Source: Buchnera aphidicola (Uroleucon sonchi)
GTDB taxonomy: Bacteria > Pseudomonadota > Gammaproteobacteria > Enterobacterales > Enterobacteriaceae
Direction: 5' to 3'
Assembly (NCBI RefSeq): GCF_011035165.1
Contig: NZ_CP047588.1
Location: forward strand, 62,001 to 126,000
DNA length: 64,000 bases
Shown here: positions 12,185-20,704 of the stretch, in pieces
How positions within the stretch are numbered: position 1 is the stretch's first letter
How the letters are laid out: each line of letters opens with the position of its first letter
The notes under the pieces: model-generated
What the model was told of the DNA's origin: nothing
What the model saw: the letters and a program-made list of their open reading frames with translations, nothing else
The model's database searches: none
Made by a program: the position numbers and the translations under genes

Positions 12185-12257
12185 GGGGCTATAGCTCATA
12201 TGGCAGAGCACTTGCATGGCATGCAAGATGTAAGCGGTTCGATTCCGCTTAGCTCCA
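12185..12257 (+). tRNA. tRNA-Ala, anticodon GGC
   Basis: This 73-nt cloverleaf begins GGGGCTATAGCTCA. The anticodon stem-loop is CTTGC-ATGGCAT-GCAAG with anticodon GGC, the T-arm is GCGGTTCGATTCCGC, and acceptor end TAGCTCC is followed by A. It closely matches the E. coli alaW/alaX type. CCA is not encoded (next bases CAA). Confidence 0.97.
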
Positions 12258-12286
12258 CAAAAAAATGTATATGATAAATATTTTAA

Positions 12287-12314
12287 TACTGTGCCGTTTT
12301 TTATTAGCACAGTA
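12287..12314. terminator. Hairpin between tRNA-Ala and fliE
   Basis: TACTGTGC and GCACAGTA form an 8-bp GC-containing stem around a 12-base loop. It lies 29 bases after tRNA-Ala and 48 bases after the convergent fliE stop, so it could serve both directions. T-runs are imperfect. Confidence 0.5.
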
Positions 12315-12362
12315 GAAAATATTATATAAATTTATATTTATTTTATTATAATTTTATAATAA

Positions 12363-12662
12363 TTAAACTTGTTGACTCATGATCTCTTGATATGCTGATG
12401 TGATTTTATTTCTAATCTGTATAGCCATTTGTATAGAAATAGCAGATTTTTCTATATTTATCATTACATCATTAAGAGATACCCCTGATTCATTTAATAT
12501 AAATTTTTTAGTTTCAGTGTTTTCATGATGTTGATTATTACTAATTTCTTCTAAAGCTGTTTTTATATAGTTTAAAAAACTGTTTTCTTTTCTGCTTGAA
12601 TTTGTGTCTAGGTCATGAATGATTTTTACATCTTGATGACTTATATTATCAATAATCATCAT
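12363..12662 (-). CDS. fliE: Flagellar hook-basal body protein FliE
   Basis: This 99 aa protein (E. coli FliE 104 aa) is a small rod/MS-ring junction component exported by the flagellar type III system. The C-terminal block is recognisable: LNDVMINIEKSAISIQMAIQIRNKITSAYQEIM matches the family, ending in MSQQV. The N-terminal half is diverged. It is transcribed divergently from the fliF operon across a 258-bp AT-rich spacer, as in E. coli. A small CTCTTGA motif near the stop is part of the coding sequence. Confidence 0.93.
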   Translation of the reverse strand: MMIIDNISHQDVKIIHDLDTNSSRKENSFLNYIKTALEEISNNQHHENTETKKFILNESGVSLNDVMINIEKSAISIQMAIQIRNKITSAYQEIMSQQV

Positions 12663-12920
12663 CTTCCTCTACATTTTATTACACGTTATTTATATTTTTT
12701 GAAATACTATCATAATATATCTTTCACTGGAAAGATAAATTTTTAATAATGATATTAAAAATAATATTTTATTTGATATATTATTACACAACATTTTAAA
12801 AAAAATCATTTTTTTTTATAAAAAATATTTTTTATTTATACAAATTATGTAATAGTCAGTGAATTATTTGATGCTTTATTAAATTGTATTTAGAATTAAC
12901 TATTTAGATAGGAAGATTTC
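12663..12920. other. Divergent fliE-fliF intergenic region
   Basis: AT-rich spacer of 258 bp between two divergent flagellar units. It should contain both promoters but no box stands out, and I see no recognisable FlhDC site. AGGAAG before the fliF ATG is a good ribosome binding site. Confidence 0.4.
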
Positions 12921-14579
12921 ATGAATTTCAGTGCTATAGAAGATTCAGTTATGAGAGAGAAAAAAAAATTTAGTAATTTTTTATCTCGATTTTTAAAAAA
13001 TTCTCGTATTTTAATTATTTTATTAACAGCTACAGTAGTGACTACTGTTTCTGTTTCAATATGGATTAAATCTCCTGAGTATCAAATTTTATATAATAAT
13101 TTATCTAATGAAGATAGTGGGGAGATTATTAATGAATTAAATAAAATGCATATTGCTTATCAGTTTACTGATATTTCTGGTCAAATCTCTGTTCCTAAAA
13201 ATAAAGTTTATGAAGCACGTTTACATTTAGCAGAAAATAATCTTCCTAAAACTAGAGGAGTAGGTTTTGAGTTATTAGATCAAGCAAAATTCGGAGTTAG
13301 TCAATTCAATGAAAAAATAAATTATCAAAGAGCTTTAGAAGGAGAGTTAGCTAGAACTATACAAAGAATTAAAATTGTAAAAAATGCAAGAATACATATC
13401 GCTTTTCCTGAATCATCATTATTTTTAAATAATCAAAAAACATCATCTGCCTCAGTAATATTAAACCTTCAAACCGGATATCAACTAACTTTAAATCAAA
13501 TTAATGCAATATTACACTTAATTGCTAGCAGTGTATCAAATTTACCAATTAAAAATATTACTATTGTAGATCAATCAGGAGCATTATTAAATCAAAATAA
13601 TTTCGAATATGATCAAATTAACAATATACAATTGAAATATTCTGAAGATATTGAATCGCATTATAAAAATAGAATCAAAAATATTTTAGAACCATTAGTA
13701 GGACGTGGTAATGTAGATGCTCAAGTTACAGCACAAATAGATTTCAATGCACAAGAACAAACGGAAGAAAAATATTCACCAAATACTGATCGTAACAATC
13801 AAGCAATTAGATCTCATCAAACAAGCATGCATGATCAAACAAAAAAAAATGTAAAAACAGATTTTCCTAATAATTTTCCTCACTTGAATAATGATATAGA
13901 TCTTAATAGCAAAATAAATAATAAAAAAGAGTTACTTTCTAAACAAAATAATAATATTAATACTAGCTATGCTCCTCTTGACAGTGTAGTCACTAGAGAT
14001 AATACAACAAATTATGAATTAAATCACAGTGTGCTACATACTAAAATGAATATAGGAGAAATAAAAAGATTATCAGCAGCAGTAATTATTAATTTTGTTA
14101 AAGATAAAAATGGTAAAAATATACCTTTAACTCCAGAACAAATAAAGAATTTTGAAAAATTAACTCGTGAAGCAATAGGATATTCTCGCACTAGAGGAGA
14201 TAGTGTTCATATTGTTAACGCATCATTTTTTAAACATGAAAACATATTTCCTGTTGCAATTCATCATTCTCAAAAATTTGACTTATTAGATTATTTATTG
14301 ATTTTTGCACCATGGTTTTTTTCTTTTTTATTTTTGTTTTTTTTATTAAAAAAATATATTTTTTCTGCTTCTAAAAAAAAACATCTTAAAAATATAAAAA
14401 TTTCTGAAAAAACCAAACATATCAGTACAAATAATGATTTAGAAAAAGATATTGTTCAATTTGATATACAAAACAATAATAACTTAAATAAGTTAATTCA
14501 TCAGATTGGTAATATATCTAATCAAAATCCACGTACTATAGCATTAATTATTCGTAAATGGATGAGTGATAAAATATGA
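12921..14579 (+). CDS. fliF: Flagellar MS-ring protein FliF
   Basis: At 552 aa it is the same length as E. coli FliF and forms the inner-membrane MS ring that houses the export gate. There is an N-terminal membrane segment (about residues 30-49), ring-building domains with KNARIHIAFPESSLF and NITIVDQSGALL, a low-complexity Asn/Lys-rich periplasmic loop (about 290-370), and a second membrane segment near 450-472. The C-terminal tail PRTIALIIRKWMSDKI corresponds to the FliG-binding segment and is conserved. Its stop overlaps the fliG start by four bases (ATGA), so the two are translationally coupled. Confidence 0.97.
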   Translation: MNFSAIEDSVMREKKKFSNFLSRFLKNSRILIILLTATVVTTVSVSIWIKSPEYQILYNNLSNEDSGEIINELNKMHIAYQFTDISGQISVPKNKVYEARLHLAENNLPKTRGVGFELLDQAKFGVSQFNEKINYQRALEGELARTIQRIKIVKNARIHIAFPESSLFLNNQKTSSASVILNLQTGYQLTLNQINAILHLIASSVSNLPIKNITIVDQSGALLNQNNFEYDQINNIQLKYSEDIESHYKNRIKNILEPLVGRGNVDAQVTAQIDFNAQEQTEEKYSPNTDRNNQAIRSHQTSMHDQTKKNVKTDFPNNFPHLNNDIDLNSKINNKKELLSKQNNNINTSYAPLDSVVTRDNTTNYELNHSVLHTKMNIGEIKRLSAAVIINFVKDKNGKNIPLTPEQIKNFEKLTREAIGYSRTRGDSVHIVNASFFKHENIFPVAIHHSQKFDLLDYLLIFAPWFFSFLFLFFLLKKYIFSASKKKHLKNIKISEKTKHISTNNDLEKDIVQFDIQNNNNLNKLIHQIGNISNQNPRTIALIIRKWMSDKI

Positions 14580-15571
14580 GTTTAAATGGCATTGAAAAAA
14601 GCGCATTACTATTAATGACAATAGGGGCTGAACAAGCTGGAGAAATATTAAAAAATTTAACTCCTTATGAAGTTCAAGAATTAATTGCTTCTATGATAAA
14701 TATTCAAAGCGTTTCTAATAAAAAATTGCAGGAAGTTCTGTTGGAATGTTATAATCTTGCTATAAAAAACAACATTTTTAATTATAATAATAGTGATGAA
14801 TATCTTCTAAAGATGTTGACTGAAGCATTAGGAGATAAAGCAGGAAATTCTATTTTACAAGAGGCGTTAGAAATTCGTAATGCTAAAATATCTATTAAAG
14901 CTCTTAACTATATAAGCGCACAAAAAATAGCTTGTTTATTAAAAGATGAACATCCCCAAGTTATTACAACAATACTTGTATTTTTACATCAAAAGCAATC
15001 AGCACAAATTTTAACATTCTTTAATCAAGAAAAACGTGCTGAAATCATATTAAGAATCACAGAATTTCATGGAGTTGAAGAAGGTATTTTAATTGAACTT
15101 AACAAAGTAATTAAAAATTTAATTAATAATAAAAAAATAGTTTTATCAGAACGAGGAGGAGTAAAAACTGCAGTTAAAATTTTAAATTCAATGGATATAA
15201 AAAAAGAAAAAGAGACTATACAGATAATCAAAACATTTAATAAAACATTAGCAAAATCAATTATTGATGAAATGTTTTTATTTGAAAATATAGTCGATTT
15301 AGATGATAAATATATTAAAATAATTATTCAAAATTTAGAGAGAGAAAAATTATATATTGCATTAATAAACACTACAGTAGCTGTGAGAGAAAAATTTTTT
15401 AAAAATATGTCTGATAAAGAATCAAAAAGCATTTCTAATCGATTAAACGAGAAGTCTTATATTTCTAGTGTGTCTATCAAAAATGAACAAAAATTGATTT
15501 TAATAATGATTCATAATATTTTAAAGAATGGAGATCTTTCATTAGAAAATTTAAGAGAGTATTATGTCTAA
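14576..15571 (+). CDS. fliG: Flagellar motor switch protein FliG
   Basis: The 331 aa length equals E. coli FliG. It begins SLNGIEKSALLLMTIG and has the EHPQ motif (KDEHPQVITTILVFL) of the middle domain, plus the C-terminal IIDEMFLFENIVDLDD block. In free-living relatives it connects FliF to the C-ring and to the motor stators. With no chemotaxis or stator genes in this window, it may mainly support assembly of the export apparatus here. It overlaps fliF by four bases and fliH by eight. Confidence 0.97.
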   Translation: MSLNGIEKSALLLMTIGAEQAGEILKNLTPYEVQELIASMINIQSVSNKKLQEVLLECYNLAIKNNIFNYNNSDEYLLKMLTEALGDKAGNSILQEALEIRNAKISIKALNYISAQKIACLLKDEHPQVITTILVFLHQKQSAQILTFFNQEKRAEIILRITEFHGVEEGILIELNKVIKNLINNKKIVLSERGGVKTAVKILNSMDIKKEKETIQIIKTFNKTLAKSIIDEMFLFENIVDLDDKYIKIIIQNLEREKLYIALINTTVAVREKFFKNMSDKESKSISNRLNEKSYISSVSIKNEQKLILIMIHNILKNGDLSLENLREYYV

Positions 15572-16214
15572 CTTAAATACAAATAAAAAATGGGTAAATT
15601 GGTTTCCAGAAGAAGTATTTTTGAAAAATATTAATAATAACCAAACAATACTTTATAACATTGAAAAAATTAAAAAAGAAGATTTTTGTATTAACAATAA
15701 TGTAAATAATATATCGAAAGAATTAAGTATAAATAAAACTAATACAGAAATACATAAAGAAGCCTTTAAAAAAGGATTTTTAGAAGGCAAAATGGCTCAT
15801 GATATTTTAACAAAAAAATTAAATAATTTATGTTTATCGTTTGAAAAAGATCTGTCTACTTTTGAAAATCAATTATACTCTGCTGTATTAAAAATAGTTA
15901 TAAAAATTTCATCTTATATTATTGGTAAAAATATTAATATTGATCAATCTATTTTAATTAAAAACATTAAAAAAATTTTTAATGAAAATGGTTCTTTTTT
16001 AAAACATCCTCGAATTTTAGTGCATCCAGATAATAAAATATTATTAGAAAATACATTTAAAAAATTTATTAAGAATTATCAATGGAGATTAGAATATGAT
16101 GATAATATTGACATAAATGGTTGTAAAGTTATATCAGAAGATAGTTATATAGATTCTACAGTTGATGCCAGATGGGAAGAATTATATCGTCTTATATTTT
16201 CAGAGGAATATTAA
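15564..16214 (+). CDS. fliH: Flagellar export ATPase regulator FliH
   Basis: This 216 aa protein (E. coli about 235) forms the stalk that links the FliI ATPase to the C-ring and export gate. The N-terminal tryptophan motif is kept (KKWVNWFPEEV near residues 8-18). The central GxxxG repeat is reduced to about two copies (KKGFLEGKMA). The C-terminal domain is recognisable through ILVHPDNK, DINGCKVISEDSYIDSTVDARWEEL. It overlaps fliG by eight bases and its stop shares a base with the fliI start. Confidence 0.93.
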   Translation: MSNLNTNKKWVNWFPEEVFLKNINNNQTILYNIEKIKKEDFCINNNVNNISKELSINKTNTEIHKEAFKKGFLEGKMAHDILTKKLNNLCLSFEKDLSTFENQLYSAVLKIVIKISSYIIGKNINIDQSILIKNIKKIFNENGSFLKHPRILVHPDNKILLENTFKKFIKNYQWRLEYDDNIDINGCKVISEDSYIDSTVDARWEELYRLIFSEEY

Positions 16215-17575
16215 TGAATTTAAGATTTACAAAATTTTTCAAAAAATTTTCTTCTTTTGAATATCAGATTAATCAATTATCTAGTATTATTAATTATGGT
16301 CGATTAGTAAGTATTAATGGATTGGTTTTAGAAGCCGTAGGGTTAACTAGTTCTATAGGATCCGAATGTTTTATAGAACGTATAATAGAAAAAAAAAGAA
16401 GAGATATTAGAGCTCAAATAATAGGTTTTTCAGGTAAAAAAACTTTTTTATTAGCATCAGAAGAGATTAGAGGTGTATTTCCTGGAGCTCGTGTTTTTAT
16501 TAAATTTAGGAATAATAAAAATTATGTATTGAGAAAAATGCCATTTAGTACTCAGTTATTAGGAAGAGTATTAGATGCTCGAGGTGATCCATTAGATCAA
16601 TTACCTAAAATAGATTATAAATATTATTCTGCAATAGAACAAAATTCGATTAATCCGTTACATAGAGAATCAATTACTGAAATTTTAGATACTGGCATAC
16701 GTTCTATTAATACTCTTTTAACTATTGGACAAGGCCAAAAAATAGGAATTTTTTCTAGTTCAGGCCTGGGTAAAAGTATGTTGATCGGAATGATAGCAAA
16801 ATATACAAAATCTGATGTTATTGTTATTGGCTTAATTGGAGAGCGTGGCAGAGAAGTAAAAGATTTTATAAAAAATATATTAGGTCCTGAAGGTTTATTA
16901 CGATCTGTTATAATAGCTGCTCCTGCAGATGTATCTCCTATTTTAAAAATACAAGCTGCTTCTTATTCAGCTAACATTGCAGAGTATTTTTTTAAGAAAA
17001 ATAAAAATGTTTTGTTTATTATGGATTCTTTAACTCGTTATGCAATGGCTCAAAGAGAGATTGCATTATCATTAGGTGAATTACCAGTTTTTAAAGGCTA
17101 TCCAGCATCTTTATTTTCAAAAATTTCAAATTTAGTTGAGTCTACTGGAATAGTCAGTCAACAAAAAGGTTCAATTACATCATTTTATACGATTTTAAAT
17201 GAAAGTGAAGACGAACAAGATCCAGTTTCGCATCTTGCTCGTTCTATATTAGATGGTCATATTATATTATCTCGTGATTATGCTGACGCAGGACATTATC
17301 CTGCTATTGACATTGAATCGTCTATCAGTCGCGTTATGCCGAATATTATTAATTCTAAACAGTATCAACAAGCATTATATTTTAAAAAATTAGTTTCTGT
17401 ATATCAAAAAAATAAAGATTTAATTAATGTTGGAGCATATATTCATGGTACTGATATAATTTTAGATCATGCTATTAAACTCTGGCCGAAATTAGAAAAA
17501 TTTTTGCAGCAAACAATGTCAGAAAAACATGATTATTATTCTTCTTGTAAAAATTTAAATGAAATATTTCTTTAA
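16214..17575 (+). CDS. fliI: Flagellum-specific ATP synthase FliI
   Basis: I place the start at ATG 16214 because AGAGGA precedes it at 16202-16207 and it joins the fliH stop as TAATG. A longer frame from 16172 would add 14 residues inside fliH with no family support. The product is 453 aa (E. coli 457). It has the Walker A motif SSSGLGKS near residues 181-188, GERGREV, the Walker B region FIMDSLTRYAMAQRE, and a Gly/Pro-rich VFKGYPASLF loop. FliI is the F1-like hexameric ATPase that energises flagellar export. All catalytic motifs are intact, consistent with a functioning export machine. Confidence 0.96.
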   Translation: MNLRFTKFFKKFSSFEYQINQLSSIINYGRLVSINGLVLEAVGLTSSIGSECFIERIIEKKRRDIRAQIIGFSGKKTFLLASEEIRGVFPGARVFIKFRNNKNYVLRKMPFSTQLLGRVLDARGDPLDQLPKIDYKYYSAIEQNSINPLHRESITEILDTGIRSINTLLTIGQGQKIGIFSSSGLGKSMLIGMIAKYTKSDVIVIGLIGERGREVKDFIKNILGPEGLLRSVIIAAPADVSPILKIQAASYSANIAEYFFKKNKNVLFIMDSLTRYAMAQREIALSLGELPVFKGYPASLFSKISNLVESTGIVSQQKGSITSFYTILNESEDEQDPVSHLARSILDGHIILSRDYADAGHYPAIDIESSISRVMPNIINSKQYQQALYFKKLVSVYQKNKDLINVGAYIHGTDIILDHAIKLWPKLEKFLQQTMSEKHDYYSSCKNLNEIFL

Positions 17576-17602
17576 AAATTTCATAGTATTTAGGATACAA
17601 AA

Positions 17603-18046
17603 ATGCAAGATAAAAAAAATGTTTTTTCCATATTAGAAAAAATAGAAAAAAATAAATATCAAATTACAATGATGAATATTAAAAATATTTATTTACAAGA
17701 AAGAAAAAATTTAGATCAATTAAAGATATTAAATAATTATCGAAAAGAATATTTGAAAAAAATACATATAGAAATGCTAGCAGGTATTAACGTGAATTAT
17801 TTGATAAACTATAACAATTTTATGCGTATGTTAGATAAAATTATCCAAGAAAATATATGTTTTATTGAAAATCATAAAAAAATTGTTAATGAACATTTAA
17901 ATGCTATTATTAAAAGTCAGATAAATTTAAAAACTTGGGAGTATTTAGATAAAATATGTAAAAAAAATATATTAAAAAGAAAATTAAGAAAAGAACAGAT
18001 GATTAATGATAATAATATTCAACTACAATCTTTTCAAAAAGGATGA
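17603..18046 (+). CDS. fliJ: Flagellar export chaperone FliJ
   Basis: This 147 aa protein has the same length as E. coli FliJ and the expected two-helix coiled-coil composition, rich in Lys, Glu, Asn and Ile. Sequence identity is low. Identification rests on length, position between fliI and fliK, and a conserved middle with LNNYRKEYLKK and NYNNFMRMLDKII patterns (family: hYq..Y, NF...L). FliJ sits in the FliI ring like the gamma stalk of F1. Its stop overlaps the fliK start (ATGA). Confidence 0.9.
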   Translation: MQDKKNVFSILEKIEKNKYQITMMNIKNIYLQERKNLDQLKILNNYRKEYLKKIHIEMLAGINVNYLINYNNFMRMLDKIIQENICFIENHKKIVNEHLNAIIKSQINLKTWEYLDKICKKNILKRKLRKEQMINDNNIQLQSFQKG

Positions 18047-19236
18047 TTATTGTAATGCCAGAAATAATTAATAATATACAGTGTCATAAAAATATTATTA
18101 GTCAAAATAATAATTTTAAATATTCTCTTTGTAAATTTGATTTATTTACTTCTATTTTTGATGCATATAATACATATTCTTTAAAAAAAGAAATAAAATT
18201 TCATTCTATACCAGTAGAAGAAAAAAAATATGATGATAATAGTATTATATATTCTAATTTTCATTATATGTTAAATAATTTATTAAACGTTTTAGACCAT
18301 AATAAAAAGACAATTTATACTAATCAATCAAATCATGTTAAACATAAAAATATACAAAATAACACAATAGATATAAATAATGATAATCATGCTATTCAAT
18401 TCAATGATTTTTTAAGAAATACATTTAATATTAAAATCAAACAAGAAAATAATGAGGCATTTTTAAAAAAAAAACTATCTCGTCAAATTAATCGAATTGT
18501 AAAAAAGTATAAAAATGATATTACAAAAAATAATAAAATATATGAACATTATCCTATAAATAAAAGCAGTAATTTACATTTTTCTCAAACAAAAAATCAA
18601 TCTTATCAAAAACAATTAAACTGGTTTATAAAAAATATTGATTTTAGTGATCATGATAAAAAGATTGTTTTTACGTCAGATGTGAATAAATTTAAAAATG
18701 ATTTAGATTTCCCTAAGATAGAGAATAAAATATATACCGAAATCAATCATCAAAACAAATTGAATCTATTAAGTTCAAATGAATTAGATTTATTAAATAT
18801 ACAAAAAATTGTTTTACAAGATTCTAATAATTTTATTAAATGGAAAGATTTTATTAGTCAAAAAATACTTTCATTTATAGCACATAATAATAGTCACGCT
18901 AAAATTAATTTAAAACCTGAATCATTAGGATCAATAAATATTATTATGAACATAAAAAATGATAATATTATATTACAGCTGATTTCTGAAAATCACAAAG
19001 TTCGAATATTGTTCAATAAGTGTATACCGTTTTTATCACATGAACTAAATAAACAAGGAATGATATTAGAAAAATGTAATATACTTAGTTCTTTAAAACA
19101 TTATCGAAATATTTATAATAATAAAAAATGTTCTAAAAAGTCTATTGATCGTGTTAATCAATTTCAAAAAACAATAAATACTTGTGAACAAAAAAGTAGT
19201 TTTATGGAATATAAAAAAATAGATTGGTATGTTTAA
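18043..19236 (+). CDS. fliK: Flagellar hook-length control protein FliK
   Basis: This 397 aa protein (E. coli 375) is mostly Asn/Lys/Ile-rich and unrecognisable, as is usual for the N-terminal ruler region. The C-terminal substrate-switch domain is clear: AKINLKPESLGSINIIMNIK near residues 285-305, then LISENHKVRILF and LNKQGMILEKCNI. FliK measures hook length and switches export specificity by contacting FlhB. Its retention fits a system that still builds hooks. The start at 18043 (ATGATTATTGTAATG) overlaps fliJ; ATG 18055 is an alternative. The family usually has fliL next, which is missing. Confidence 0.93.
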   Translation: MIIVMPEIINNIQCHKNIISQNNNFKYSLCKFDLFTSIFDAYNTYSLKKEIKFHSIPVEEKKYDDNSIIYSNFHYMLNNLLNVLDHNKKTIYTNQSNHVKHKNIQNNTIDINNDNHAIQFNDFLRNTFNIKIKQENNEAFLKKKLSRQINRIVKKYKNDITKNNKIYEHYPINKSSNLHFSQTKNQSYQKQLNWFIKNIDFSDHDKKIVFTSDVNKFKNDLDFPKIENKIYTEINHQNKLNLLSSNELDLLNIQKIVLQDSNNFIKWKDFISQKILSFIAHNNSHAKINLKPESLGSINIIMNIKNDNIILQLISENHKVRILFNKCIPFLSHELNKQGMILEKCNILSSLKHYRNIYNNKKCSKKSIDRVNQFQKTINTCEQKSSFMEYKKIDWYV

Positions 19237-19368
19237 TGATTGATATATTTATTTATAAGAAAATATTTTTGATACAAACATATATTATTATATATCACGA
19301 TATATTATCAAAAAATTTATTTTTTATAAATTATATATTCGATTAACTGTAACCTGTGAGGTATATAA

Positions 19369-20310
19369 ATGGGGAAAACTAATATTTTAAATGATAAATT
19401 TAAAACAGTTGATCAAAAAAATAATAATTTAAAGAATTTTTTACAAGAAGATGAAATTCAAATTTTAGAAAATATTAATCAGTACTTTATTAAAAACTTT
19501 ATAAGTTTTTTTTCTAAATTAATTAAAAATCAAATTCAATTAATTGAGTATAATTTTAAAATAGAATCTTATAATTTTGATAATATTGTTAAGAAGCATA
19601 TAGAATGTTTTAATATCATTGAAATATCTCCTCGTCAAGATAATGCTTTAATTATTTTTTATAATCATTTTTTATCATACACATTAGATTTATTATTTGG
19701 GGGATTTGGGAAGATTACAAAAACAATAACAAAATCAAAAGATATTACAAATACTAATGTATTTATTAATACAAAAATTATTACATTTATTACGAATCTT
19801 CTATCTAATATTTATACAAAATATTTTTGTACAGAAATCAATTTTATTTATAAAAAACTATTTTTTGATAATAAAACGTATAAAATTGATTCAAAAACAA
19901 TATTTTTAACTAATAATTTTAATTTTATGATTAATAATATTACTTTATCTTTTGATATACTTATTCCTAAGTCAATTATCTCGCAAATTAATTTAAAAAA
20001 AAATATCTTATTAAAAAATCACAATAATGTATATAAGAAAAAAAATAAATTTTCCTTAGAAGATATAAAAGATGTAGAATTAAATATTATTGCTCGTATG
20101 ATTTCTACTACTATATCAAAAGATAAATTTGATAACTTATCAGTTGGTGATGTTTTGCCAATTCATCAGCCTGATAAAATTATAGGATATCTAGAAAATC
20201 AACCTATATTTTTCGGTAAATATAAAAGTTTTAATAAAAAATATATTGTTTTTATAGAAAAATTTATTAATCATGATTCAGAATTAAATAAAAAAGGTAA
20301 GATTAAATGA
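19369..20310 (+). CDS. fliM: Flagellar motor switch protein FliM lacking the CheY-binding peptide
   Basis: This 313 aa protein (E. coli 334) is the C-ring component linking FliG to FliN. The middle domain signature LLFGGFGK is present near residue 105-112, and the C-terminal SPOA-type domain is clear (LSVGDVLPIHQPDKIIGYLENQPIFFGKY). The N-terminus reads MGKTNILNDKFKTVDQ. The conserved CheY-P docking peptide (LSQAEIDALL in E. coli) is not present there. A 132-bp spacer separates it from fliK, and GTGAGG precedes the ATG. It overlaps fliN by four bases. Confidence 0.93.
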   Translation: MGKTNILNDKFKTVDQKNNNLKNFLQEDEIQILENINQYFIKNFISFFSKLIKNQIQLIEYNFKIESYNFDNIVKKHIECFNIIEISPRQDNALIIFYNHFLSYTLDLLFGGFGKITKTITKSKDITNTNVFINTKIITFITNLLSNIYTKYFCTEINFIYKKLFFDNKTYKIDSKTIFLTNNFNFMINNITLSFDILIPKSIISQINLKKNILLKNHNNVYKKKNKFSLEDIKDVELNIIARMISTTISKDKFDNLSVGDVLPIHQPDKIIGYLENQPIFFGKYKSFNKKYIVFIEKFINHDSELNKKGKIK

Positions 20311-20693
20311 GTAACATAGTAGAAAACTCAATAAATAAAAATATTATTGCATCTGAAAAAAAAAAATCAGAAACTGAATTGATTAATGAAAATAGCTCTA
20401 ATGAAGACACATCGAATCATTCTGAAAAATTAAGTAAATCAAAAAATATTTTACTTAATACAGAAGTTAAAATTACTATTGAATTAGGAAAATCAAAAAT
20501 TAAAATTAAAGATTTTCTTAAATTATCTGAAGAAAAAATATTTATTTTGAATAAATCGGTAAAAGAACCATTAGATATATTTATAAATGATTATTTAATT
20601 GCATCTGGAGAACTTGTAGTGTTAGATAAAAAATATGGTATTCGTATTACGAATATTAAAAGTTCTTTAAAAAATATCAATATTTCATCTTAA
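20307..20693 (+). CDS. fliN: Flagellar motor switch protein FliN
   Basis: This 128 aa protein (E. coli 137) contains the SPOA domain of the C-ring base: VKITIELGKSKIKIKDFLKL, LDIFINDYLIASGELVVLDKKYGIRITNI. The N-terminal 45 residues are Ser/Asn/Lys-rich and diverged, as usual. FliN binds FliH and positions the export ATPase. It overlaps fliM (ATGA) and is followed after 11 bases by the fliO-fliP fusion. Confidence 0.95.
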   Translation: MSNIVENSINKNIIASEKKKSETELINENSSNEDTSNHSEKLSKSKNILLNTEVKITIELGKSKIKIKDFLKLSEEKIFILNKSVKEPLDIFINDYLIASGELVVLDKKYGIRITNIKSSLKNINISS

Positions 20694-20704
20694 AATGAAA
20701 TTTT

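Noticed and set aside
16172-16213. 14-residue N-terminal extension of FliI
   Set aside because: It overlaps fliH, has no family match, and a proper ribosome binding site precedes ATG 16214.
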